Shown here piece by piece: positions 35,255 through 45,452 of a stretch of 64,000 nt of DNA; position 1 is the stretch's first letter; every line of letters starts with the position of its first letter. Position numbers and translations under genes: made by a program. Source of the stretch: Talinum fruticosum (Eukaryota > Streptophyta > Magnoliopsida > Caryophyllales > Talinaceae); assembly GCA_021018815.1 (NCBI GenBank), contig JAITYX010000025.1, positions 3,692,501 through 3,756,500 of the forward strand, read 5' to 3'. The notes beneath the pieces were generated by a model. That model worked only from the letters and a program-made list of their open reading frames with translations. It was not told where the DNA came from and did no database searches.

Positions 35255-36455
35255 TATATATATATATATAGAGGGAAGGGTTCAAGTAAGCACCCCTCTA
35301 TAGGTAAGCACCATTCATTAGGTAAGCACTTTAAATCTGAACCGTTTAATCTTGATCTAACGGCTTCAATTAAAAGACGTTTTTATAATTTAAAAAAAAG
35401 AAAAATAAAAAAACAAAGTTTGGAGGGGTCGGTTTGAATGCCTCAACATTTCCAAACCCAAATTCCCTCAATGGCTTCCCCCTCTTTCTCTCTCTCCTCG
35501 TACATTGGCGAGTTGCCTACCGCCCGCCTCGTCGCCGACAGCCGCCCGAGCGGCCCAGCGGCCGCTTGTCCGACAATCGCCCACCTCGCTTCCGTCTTCT
35601 CTCTCTCTCAACTTAACAAACCCGAACAATCCATCTTCTCTCTCCAGACCTTTCTCGTCGCCTCCTCTCTTTCTCGCTCGCCATCGTCGACACCGGCACC
35701 TCTATCGCTCATCCATCATCGTCCGGCCGCCCCCTCTCACTCCCTATCGCCGGCATCTTGCTCTCTTCTCGGTCTCCTCCGTTCTCTCTCATTCCCTATC
35801 TCGCCGGCTACCACTCGCTATCTCGGCCACCACTTTTGCTATCTTCCGGCGATTCTATATCCACTGAAGCCGAGATTAGGGTTTTTGCCTAATTGCACAA
35901 TTTTGCTTGAGGTAATTTCTTTCTTGTCATCTTAAAATTGATCCGTTGTTCGGAGATTCGTTGCCTTAGAAATTGTACAATTCATTTATTCCGAGTATGA
36001 TACTTGAAATTTTTTTACCTAATGGTAAGAAGAGACAAAAGTCTGTCCTAGTTTTGCCAACCCATCTTCTTGTTATGTTTGTAAGGGATGATATAATGGT
36101 ATTTGCTAGGTTTTGTTATTGTGTTGTCAAATGTCAAGAAGAAAATATTGTTGCTTTGGATTTGGTGTAGAGAGATTGTAAGTGACCTTAGAGGATATAA
36201 TGGTGTTTGTAAGTGATCCGGGCTCTCATGAATTATGCTTTGCTCCATTGGGTTTGAAATGATAGCTTCAAACCGTTAAGATACATTATTAAACTGTAGA
36301 GAAATTGCAACGGTTAAGATACACTCGTTGTACTAAAATCATGTTATAGACAAAGCTCGAAGTTGTGTTCGAGAGAGAGAAAAGAGCTGGCAGTGATGGT
36401 GGCCGGGTAATTTAGGTTTAATTATTGTACCATTTGATGCAAATATACGTGCTCC

Positions 36456-37180
36456 GGTGGCAAAATTAGATGATCCGAAGATGGGTGAGGATGTTGATGT
36501 GCTTGAAGTTGTTAGACAATTGGATAAAGCTTGTACAGAGGCTGGATTTTTCTATGTGGTATTTGCAATTAATTACACTTGTTTTTGTTCACCAACCATA
36601 ATAATATTTCTAATTTTCTCGCCCTTACGGAGAATAAAATGAGTTGCTGGTTTCTTTATTAACAAACACCGAGGAGTTGGATTTGGGTTGGGTACATAGC
36701 TTTCCAACCTGTATTTCTCCTTTGTCATCACGCATCGTACATGTTCTATTGCACTACTATCCTTTGCACTTCCTGTACAACAAAAGAAGGTTTCATTTCC
36801 GCTTATCAAAGCCTCTAATTCTATTCCACTAGTTAAATGTCTTTGGCTTATAACTCTTATGCAAATCTTAAGTTCGGATTTGTTTTTGGCGGATTAGAAG
36901 GGACATGGAATCCCTGAATCCCTTTTAAAAGAAGTTAGAGACGTAACGTGCAATTTCTTTCACGTGCCTTATGAAGAAAAACTCAATATCAAGCTGTCTC
37001 GACTACTCGGATACCGGTGATTTCCTCTAACAAGCTTCATTCTAGCATTTCAGCAAGCAATCTCAATCTCAATTCTCGCATGGTATGCTAAGTAGGACTA
37101 ACTCTTAAAATGCGAGAGGATATCAAGAAGTTGGAGATAATATAATCAAGGGTGTTCATGATATGCATGAAGCCATTAAT
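36456..37180 (+). pseudogene. Captured fragment of a 2-oxoglutarate/Fe(II) oxygenase gene (three exons with introns)
   Basis: Exon a (about 36456-36558) reads KLDDPKMGEDVDVLEVVRQL then DKACTEAGFFYV. Exon b (36898-37016) reads KGHGIPESLLKEVRDVTCNF then PYEEKLNIKLSRLLGY. Exon c (about 37117-37180) reads GYQEVGDNIIKGVHDMHEAI. GT/AG borders and phases fit (exon b ends with two bases of a codon completed by exon c). This matches the N-terminal DIOX_N part of plant 2OG oxygenases. Retained introns mean genomic DNA was captured, not mRNA. The catalytic His/Asp domain is absent. Confidence 0.75.
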
Positions 37181-37366
37181 GTAGGTTATTTTCTTGTTTC
37201 CTAATGTTTTCATGTTGTTCTATGGTTTATTGGTTATAGTGGTCTATCAAAAAATGGGCATGTGATACCTCTTTTTCCTCTCACTCTTTTTTGCAGCTTC
37301 AAGTATCAATATGCTAGACAGGGAACAAGTAAAATATTCTATCTCCTGCCATTTATGTTCCCTAAA

Positions 37367-37439
37367 AGCCTATTAGCTCAATACGGGAGAGCATTTGTGT
37401 AATGACACAAACGATGTGGGTTCAAATCCCACATAGGCT
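37367..37439 (+). other. tRNA-Ile-like sequence, element B left
   Basis: Acceptor AGCCTAT/ATAGGCT is perfect; D arm GCTC/GAGC; anticodon arm TTTGTG/CACAAA with loop TAATGA; T arm GTGGG/CCCAC with loop TTCAAAT. B box is GGTTCAAATCC. Confidence 0.7.
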
Positions 37440-38115
37440 GTTTTTAACGCACTCACTTAATGTCCGAAAGGCATTTGTGCAAAAATTATTAATAAAAATA
37501 AAAAAATTCTGCTGCAACTAAGAACTTAATGTGTTAAATTTGGTGTTTAAGCCCGGACAATCATTCTCTTCATTAATTAGTATCCTTTGCTGCATATTAG
37601 ACTTGTCTAAGACCCCGACAGTCTCAAACCGCACTACCATCAACTTTTACGCACATCGTGAGTGGTTAATCCGACACGAGCATCCATTAGCAAATTCAAC
37701 AAACCAGTTCTAGACTTGACTTCCCACCCAAAAGATTTCTCCATTAGTAACTCGATAGAAAGTTTTGATCTTTGACTCATCTATCGATATCCGTAAAAGG
37801 GAACGATGTCGTCCAGTTCACATAGTTATGTGAGGCTAGTTATGTGAGGCTTTGCAGGAGATGTAAAAAGATACTGAATATTATATGGGGTTATGTTAGA
37901 GGTGATGGTTAGAATTGGAGGTTGTTTTATAGCATGGCAAAACAAGTCAAACAAAATAACAAGCGAGTTATGAATATTCCTTTGAAACCATCCGAGTGAA
38001 ACTAAGGAAAATATGGCCTTCGAGTGAAACCGTATCCTAATCGGATGGCATGTGTCCAAGGCTGGCAATAAGCTCCGGCGCTAAAGTCTGCAATTGCTAT
38101 TAGCAAAATTATACA

Positions 38116-38185
38116 AGCCTATGTGGGATTTGAACCCATATCTCCATGCATTGTTGCACGTTGCTCTACCTTGAGCTAATAGGCT
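38116..38185 (-). other. tRNA-Ile-like sequence, element B right
   Basis: Acceptor AGCCTAT/ATAGGCT is perfect; D arm GCTC/GAGC; anticodon arm short (GTGC/GCAT, loop AACAAT); T arm ATGGG/CCCAC with loop TTCAAAT. Confidence 0.65.
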
Positions 38186-38450
38186 AAAACAAAATAGTGA
38201 TGTCCGACATCAAAACTTGACGTTTGAGTTAATAGTTGCTTTCCAATCTACCCAACTAATGTTCACAATTATTCAGTGGAAGACTTAAAAAATTGTAGAA
38301 GTCTTAAAGCAATGAGTAGAATATAAAGCTAAATGGGGATACAAATGCTCGCTGAAACAACCAGAGAAAGTACATGCAGTGATCACCGCTCGTTGAAACA
38401 ACATGAACCCAAGATGGTTATAAACTATCCTATCTCGCTCATGCTAGCTC

Positions 38451-38690
38451 GAGACTATAGAGCACATCCTATTTGAATGTGCCTATGCTAGTGAGGTTAG
38501 ATAACATGTGACTGAATGGCTCCGGATCGGCTAAAGAATGCAAACATACGGACAGGTTCCGTATTGGCTCATGCACCTTCGGAAACCCGGACGGATTGCA
38601 TTTTTGCTAGAGTGACAATTGCAGGCATGATCTATGAAATTTGGAGAATAACGAAGCACTCGAAACAACAAGCAACAAGAATAATAGAAG
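38451..38690 (+). pseudogene. LINE fragment in element B (RT zinc-binding region)
   Basis: It reads ETIEHILFECAYASEV, then after a gap and frame changes RVTIAGMIYEIWR, the usual sequence of the zf-RVT region at the end of plant LINE reverse transcriptases. Element A lacks it, so it was gained by B or lost from A. Confidence 0.6.
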
Positions 38691-39477
38691 CAAAACCATT
38701 TTGTCCACAAAATTCGAACCAAATTTCACTTCCAACTAATTTCGACGAACATTTCACTGCTTCATCCACAAAATTCCCAAATTAATCCACAAAACTTCAA
38801 AATTGAGTCAACAATCATCTCCCTAAAGCAATACATTGATAACAATCATCCCCAAAGCAACATAGCCAACAAAATTTTTCCAAACCCTAATTTTCGTGTA
38901 AGCAAAATCGATATTGGAAGAGGAGGAAAATTGAGAATCTTACAAGGCGAGATAGACATTACTTTGTATGTTCGGCGTCCGAGTAGCGGATACGAGTGGG
39001 AGGTGACCCGTGAGAGAGACGGAGAGACAGAGCGACCGGCGAGAGAGACGGAGAGACAAATTGGGGAGACGAAGACGGCAGACGGAGCGGGAGGCGACAA
39101 GTGGGGAGGCGACGAGATAGAGCGACGAGATATGAGGCAAGCGGCGCAAGTAGAGAGAAAGTGGCCACCGATGAGACAAAGAGAGGCAGCCGGCGAGGTA
39201 GACGGAGAGCGGGGAGGTGGTTTCTGCCGGCGAGAGAGAGGAAGGGAAGGCGAGAGGTAGAGAGAGAGAGAAGCGAACCGGCAAAAAAAAAAATGACGAG
39301 AGCTGGAGAATGAACGTGCTCCGGAAGACCTCTTCTCTCTAAATTTTTGTTTTTCCTTTTTTTAAACAAAATATATGCGTTTTAATTTCAACCGTAAGAT
39401 AAAAATTGAACGGTTTAGATTAGAAGTCTGCTACCTATTATTGGTGCTACCTACGAGAGTGCTTACTTGAACCTCCC

Positions 39478-39480
<3 letters not shown>

Positions 39481-39511
<31 letters not shown>

Positions 39512-39622
39512 TATATATATCGTGCCGAGTAATTCTTCCCCGATTCAACCAATACAGTAGAGATCGTTGATTGCCCTCCTCAGTAACAACAAGAAGCAAA
39601 GATCCTCAAACAGGAGAGAGAA
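39481..39622 (+). promoter_or_regulatory. (TA)n tract and short upstream region of eIF4E
   Basis: A 40 base (TA)n tract (39481-39520) follows element B. Only 102 bases separate it from the eIF4E ATG, and these look like 5' UTR (purine-rich, ending GGAGAGAGAAATGGG). So the eIF4E core promoter must lie within the TA tract or within element B. The TA tract could supply the TATA function; this is inference. Confidence 0.45.
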
Positions 39623-42600
39623 ATGGGAGTCGAGGAAATCGAGAAATCAGCCATGGCGGAGCAGGAGCAGAAGAAGGCGGAGGAGGAATTCGAGGAAGGC
39701 GAGATCGTGGAGGACGACGACGCGAAGGAGAAGCCGAGCAAAGTCGTACCCACAACTCATCCTCTTGAGCATTCTTGGACCTTCTGGTTCGACAATCCTT
39801 CTGCCAAGTCGAAGCAAGCTGCTTGGGGTAGCTCCATTCGCCCCATCTACACCTTCTCCTCCGTCGAAGAGTTTTGGAGGTGAGAATTTTTATTGTTTTC
39901 TTGATTTGGGTTTGTGTGTATACTTTTCAATTCAATGCTCATCGTGTTGAGTAATCTGACATTGGGTTTTTTAGTGTTGTCGGATCTAATTTGTTTTTCC
40001 GTTGTTTCAATACGATGTGGTTATTCTGGTTTTTCTTTTAAGTGGCTGGTGGATTTTTGAGTGTTTAGTAATCTATTTTGGAAAATGTATGAAATTGATG
40101 AACAAGTCGATTTTGGAAATGGGATCATAAGCCTATTCCTATCGCTCTCGGAGCACAATTAGGAGCAAGAATCTGACTAATAATCCATGTGCTTGCTTTG
40201 AGTTTGTCATGCATCTGTGCTCTCGCATAATCTATGAGATGGAGGTCTTACCATTTGAAAATGCAAAAAAAGGCTCCATCCTCCCAAAATTTTCTGAGAA
40301 ATGGTTAGCTATATATCACGGGACGATAATTCACTCGAAATGGATTCCCGTGCGGCACTAGCAAACTATACTCGAAAGCCTTTTTAGAGCTTGTTAGTAA
40401 GCTTTAACAATGCTTGACTTAAGCTTGAGAGAGCTAAGTAAGCAAAGACACTTAGAGAGAGAAAGTTTGGGAGAATGCTTTGTGTATTGAACTTTTGGAA
40501 TGGATGGTTGGATCTCTCTTGGATGATTCACAAATGAACCCCTCGGGGTATTTATACTTGTCCACCTCCTTAATGGACGGTGGAGATTTATTTAATCTTA
40601 CGGCCTATATTAATTCTCTAGAATCCTCCATACAAGTATCTAAGCTTCCATACAAGTGTGGAAAATTATGGAACATTGTGGAGTAGTAGAGAGAAATCTA
40701 GAAAATTTTGGAATGTTCCGGAGCGGCCCGTGACATATAACATTAGCTCCTTGCAATTTTAGAACATTAATAAGGTGCTCACAAGATTCCTCATTTTGCG
40801 TCTTTCTTATGGTAATTGGGGAAGATTTGACCTGGTAGTCAAATCCAAATGTGTACCTGAGATTCTCACGTAGGATGTTGGAAGATTTCTGCCTAGTTTT
40901 CCAAATGTCGCCAATAGCTGTGGTCCTAGATTTGTTCAATTTCTCAATCTTCGTTTGCATATGATCCTTTTCTTTTCTTCTTTTTTTTTTTTTTTTGGGG
41001 GGGTTACGTAGTGCAATTAGGGCCCCCGTATCTCTTTGGGATATTGGAGTGGTGAAGACACTTGAGGAGAATCCCGGGGGGCTCTCCCATGCTTGTAGAC
41101 GGGGATTGAATCCAGACATTTTTACAGTAGGTGGGTTGAAACTGACTATCCCTTTAGTGTTTTAATCATAACATTCCCGTGCTGTTGCCTTTTCAGTGTG
41201 TACAACAACATACATCATCCAAGCAAGTTGGGTGCGGGAGCAGATTTTCACTGTTTCAAGTTTAAAATTGAGCCAAAATGGGAGGATGCAGTTTGTGCTA
41301 ATGGGGGCAAATGGACTGTTACCTTTTCAAGGGGGAAATCTGATACTTGCTGGCTCTACACGGTATGCTTTGATGGTATTGTCAGTATAACGCAATTGTT
41401 AATGTGTGAAGGCTACATTGGCTCTAACCTACATGCATCATTTGCAGTTGCTGGCAATGATTGGAGAACAATTTGATCATGGAGATGAAGTATGTGGGGC
41501 AGTTGTGAACGTGAGGGCTAGGCAAGAAAAGATTGCCTTGTGGACCAAGAATGCTGCTAATGAATCTGCTCAGGTAATAGCACATGCTGGCATCTAACTC
41601 CGTATTATCCCTGGTAATATGTTTTGCTCATAGGTTAGTACCCCCCCACAAAGCGAAGTGTGTGGTTGTGCCGAAAGCAACAGCAATAACCTATGGATGA
41701 TTCATGGAGAGATTGCTGCTATTAAATGTTCCCTGATGATGTAACACTATTCTGTTTTGCAGATAATTAACTATTTTACCTTTTTCCTGAGATACTCTGT
41801 TTATCCTATTTTACTCTTAGACACACAAATGTGATGTCTCTCTTATTTGTTGTGTTTGGGGTTGCTAAAAATTATAGTATGAAAGCCTAGGTTTTGATGT
41901 TCCAGGTATGTTTCCTCAATTTTTCAGTTCTTCCCTCTTGTAGGCCTTTTCTTCCTCCCACCTATATATCAACCTCTAGCCTTCCTTTCTTGACTAGGCC
42001 AAACACTACCCAGAATAACATGTATCATAATGTGGGGTTGGATGTGTGTGACCATGTCAGTGCAACTGTATAAAATGCTACAGCTTGTTGTTCTATGGGT
42101 TCCCCTACACATCTTGTTCACTAACTTAGAAAGAGTTGTTTGGTGCTTACAAAGGTGCTTTGCATATAATCTGCAATTAGCCATTTGCATCGCATCCTAT
42201 TGTGTTCTTCCTAGTGCCTCGGGTGGTATTGCATATATGAATTCCATTGGAAATGAATCAATCAATCATCTTGTTATTTTAACAATTTACTATTGACTAA
42301 GTGATGTAGGATGCTATGAGAGCAATTCCTACGAGAGGGATAAATGTAGGAAGCTCTAAGATTAATTCCTACGGGAAAGGGTGGCTCACACAGAACCAAA
42401 CAATCTCACATAGAGAAACTCAAAATTTAATATCAATTCTCATTCATGATCTCCCTTCTCCAATTACTTAAAGAGGTTTATATAATTGAGAGATTACCTA
42501 ATATTATCGTAATGGACTAGACTAGAAAACTAAATCTCGATAAAATACTACTAAATATTTTTATTTTACCTATCTTAAAATATGTCAATAATAAACCTAT

Positions 42601-44905
42601 GAAAATAATAAAAATAACAAAATATACTTCACATCTGCTAATGTAGATATACATCCATATCTTCTTATCTCTCCTTTATTCTTATCTTGCATCTTTCTCC
42701 CCTGGTTGCAAAAAACTCGACCTCTTGTTTTGAAATGAACTAAAATTGGAAACAAGAAGATAGAATTGATTCAACTTCATGATAGATTCTCTTAAATTAA
42801 ATCCTTAAAATATGTTCCCATGCTAGTAACCTTGTAAACATTGAATGAAGTTCAATTCGAAGAAGTCTTTACGAATGAAGGAGTTAACATGTTCAATAAC
42901 TCCTTGGGTCAAACTAATGTCTTCCGGTAACTCGTCCCGAAGAGTCTCTATTAGCACTTCCTTTTCAACTTGTTGCACATCCTCTTCAATGTCTTCACTT
43001 GAAAAAGTTTCATCATCAATATCTAGAGTGGCTGCTTCCGTTTCAATTGCCTCATCCACAAAATACTAAGAGTCAATTTGAAGAACATCACTGTTTGAAA
43101 CATTGACATTGTTATCTACAATTTGTTTCTTTGTCATTTGGAAATCTTCTTTGCAATACTCCTCAAAGGTGTCCCTATTATCCTCAATGAAGGCTCGCCT
43201 ATAGTTTGCATCATGATAGAATGGATGTTCCTCTAAATAATAAACTTGTGGTTCCCTAGGAAACCTGTAAGCGGAATCTACATAATCATTTGTCGGAATT
43301 CGCCAAGGTATCAAAGGAGCTCTAGGAGGTTTATAGTCCAACATATATCTAGGAATGTAAGGTCTAAGACCACATATAAGCTCACTAGCAAAATAGAGAT
43401 CCAATTCAGAACAACCTTCATAAATTTGACGCCCATGCCATCTTCATGGGAATAAAAATTCACTAGAGCTTGAAAATCACCCATCGTTTGAAATGTAGCT
43501 ATGTTTTTTACATCCCTGTAAGGAGAGAAAACGAGGTACAAAACATTCTTTGTGATAGGAACTTCGTTGTCAAGAATGATTACACATAAAGCTTGGGTGA
43601 TGTTTTTCACACCAATCCATTGTTGCTTTAAGCAATGGAAAAACTACCAAACAGTTGGCATCTATCCGGCAAAAACAGACGTGAAAGTGACTTTGAAAAT
43701 TGGGCAAGAAAATCAATGTGGGTAGGAGCTCGTGATCGGGATTTTTTTTTCTTTTGGGAAATTTGGAAATCAAAAGAGAGTGAAAAAAATGTAACCGTAT
43801 CAAGGATAAAAAGGCTCGATACCAATTTGATATAGGATACTCGAGAGCAATTCTTACGGGAAGGGGTGGCTCGCACGGATATCGCACAAAGAAACTCAAA
43901 ATTTAATATCAATTGTCATTCATGATCTCCCTTTTCCAATTACATAAAGAGGTTTATATAATTAAGAGATTAGCTAATATTAGAAAACCTGAACATAAGA
44001 TATAATATATGAAAGGATAGAAATATATAGCGTAGTATTATCTTAATGCACTAGGAAACTAAATCTCGATAAAATACTGCTAAATATTTTATTTTGTATG
44101 TCTTAAAATATGTCAATAATAAACCTACGAAAATAATAAAAATAACAGAATATATTCCACATCTGCCAATGTAGAGATATATCTATATCTTTTTATCTCT
44201 CCTTTATTCTTATCTAGCATCACCAAGTTTTTCATTATCTTGTTTCCCTGCTTTACATTGTCATCTGCTGATGGGGTTTCTGTCTTCTTTTTTATTATTG
44301 GGTGAGGATACATAGCCGTGTTCTTGATCATATTTCTTGTACGGTGTCTATGTATCAACAACCAGACTCCGTACATGAACTATATAGCAGTCCAAGGGAC
44401 ACATGCTTGGACAAAAGTAACATGAAAAATAAGAGAGCAGTGCTGTAATGTCTATGAAATTCTTGAAAGAATTAAGTAAGAATCTAAGCAACTAGGCAAT
44501 ATTCCATGAATGCACCTCACATTTCTGTAACTAATAATTTTCGTGGCCTCGTTCTTGGTCTCACCCCATCTGTGTAAGAACTAGCTGTAATTCCTGTCTC
44601 CATGTCATGTCATTTTCTCCTCGACTAATATCATGTTTGCTGAGTCCGTCTCTTTGCCTAACCTTAATATTCTGTTTTTATCCTGCAGCTGAGCATTGGA
44701 CGGCAGTGGAAAAAGTTCCTGGATTATAATGACACCATAGGCTTCATATTTCACGTAAGCACTTTTCACATTGTACCATCTTTTTCATTCACTTCTTGTC
44801 TTTTATTGACCCATTTAGAATTTCAGAGTAATGATCTACACTGTTGATATTCAGGAGGACGCAAAGAAACATGACAGGGCAGCCAAGAATCGCTACACTT
44901 GTTGA
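39623..44905 (+). CDS. eIF4E: Eukaryotic translation initiation factor 4E (cap-binding protein)
   Basis: Five exons: 39623-39879, 41197-41362, 41448-41573, 44689-44754 and 44855-44905, all with GT/AG borders and joining in frame to 221 residues, normal for plant eIF4E. It binds the mRNA 5' cap and, with eIF4G, forms eIF4F in the cytoplasm. An acidic N-terminus (about 1-45) precedes the core [20 protein letters not shown]. Cap-stacking Trp68 (AAWGSS) and Trp114 with Glu115 (EPKWED) are present, as are [23 protein letters not shown] and the C-terminal AKNRYTC. The sequence is of eIF4E rather than eIF(iso)4E type. The start is the first ATG, with a second Met at residue 11. Intron 1 holds a solo LTR and intron 3 an LTR element; neither disturbs the splice sites. 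Plant eIF4E is also a known susceptibility factor for potyviruses. Confidence 0.95.
40314..40735 (-). repeat. Small solo LTR in eIF4E intron 1
   Basis: On the - strand it starts TGTCACGGGCCGC and ends CGTCCCGTGATA. TATA flanks both sides, and TATAAATA (reverse of 40549-40556) is internal. At 422 bases with no coding sequence it fits a solo LTR of a small element. Confidence 0.5.
42302..44222 (-). mobile_element. Non-autonomous LTR element in eIF4E intron 3
   Basis: LTRs of about 400 bases (42302-42704, 43828-44222) align well. On the - strand they run TGATG...TATCA. The primer site TTGGTATCGAGCC (43813-43826, initiator Met type) follows the 5' LTR and a purine tract GGGGAGAAA precedes the 3' LTR. 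Flanks CTAAG and CCAAG differ by one base. The 1.1 kb interior encodes one non-pol ORF and no retrotransposon enzyme. It is antisense to eIF4E. Confidence 0.75.
42823..43650 (-). pseudogene. Unrecognised ORF inside the intronic LTR element
   Basis: Two overlapping open frames and a third join to about 260 residues with one frame change near 43410 and a stop near 43062. Recognisable texture: [20 protein letters not shown]; a Pro/Tyr-rich middle ([20 protein letters not shown]); then [16 protein letters not shown]; and an acidic C-terminus ([20 protein letters not shown]). It matches no gag, protease, RT or integrase motif known to me. It may be a captured host sequence or a divergent gag. Confidence 0.45.
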
Positions 44906-45452
44906 GTTGTACAGTGCCTGCCATCATTCTTAGAAGACTTCGCTGAAAAGTTTGGTCTTTAGACTAAATGGAAACATGAACTATTGATCTTTTCTGATGG
45001 TTTTTCTTAGGCTGACGGTTTTTCTTAGGCTAATGATAATGAATATATGATGCTCTCTTGATCAGTCTGCGATGTCTGTATACACATGGGCAATTCGAAA
45101 CTTCATTTTTAAGTTAGTGTATCCCATCAATTTTGAATGAAATGTTCTTGCCACAAGCGTAAAAACGCAATTATCATGTCAATTTGGTCAGGGTACACGA
45201 AAGAAGAGTAATCACTTTTCATTGCTAACATCATACTTACAACAGTGGCGTATGTTCATTGCAGTATTTCTAGTGGTGCTCTGTCATCGCACTTCATCCT
45301 CTAATTACAAAAGAATATTTCTACTTACAGTAACAGCTACTTTCCCACCATTCTTTCCGAGGAATAAACATAATAGCTGGAAAGAGCGCAACTAAATCAG
45401 CTCAAGAGCTCCACCCATAAATAACTTCAAAGCTCTCTCTCTACACACCTGT
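44906..45452. other. 3' regions of two convergent genes
   Basis: This 547 base gap holds the eIF4E 3' UTR from the left and the bromodomain gene's from the right. A tandem CTGACGGTTTTTCTTAGG-type repeat lies at 44998-45030. Nothing else is seen. Confidence 0.6.

Larger units (their letters stand above)
35271..39480. mobile_element. (TA)n-targeting TIR element B, with captured gene and LINE fragments
   Basis: Same family as A: left end GGGTTCAAGTAAGCACCCCT at about 35278, right end (reverse) GGTTCAAGTAAGCAC with GGAAGACC... inward near 39320. Only about 16 bases of (TA)n separate it from A, and (TA)n follows it at 39481-39520. The right halves of A and B are clearly homologous (34480-34720 with 38690-38960). 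tRNA-like sequences are at 37367-37439 (+) and 38116-38185 (-). Confidence 0.75.

Noticed and set aside
40640..41119. Open frame of 159 codons on the - strand in eIF4E intron 1
   Set aside because: It spans the solo LTR border and a poly-T run, with no recognised domain.
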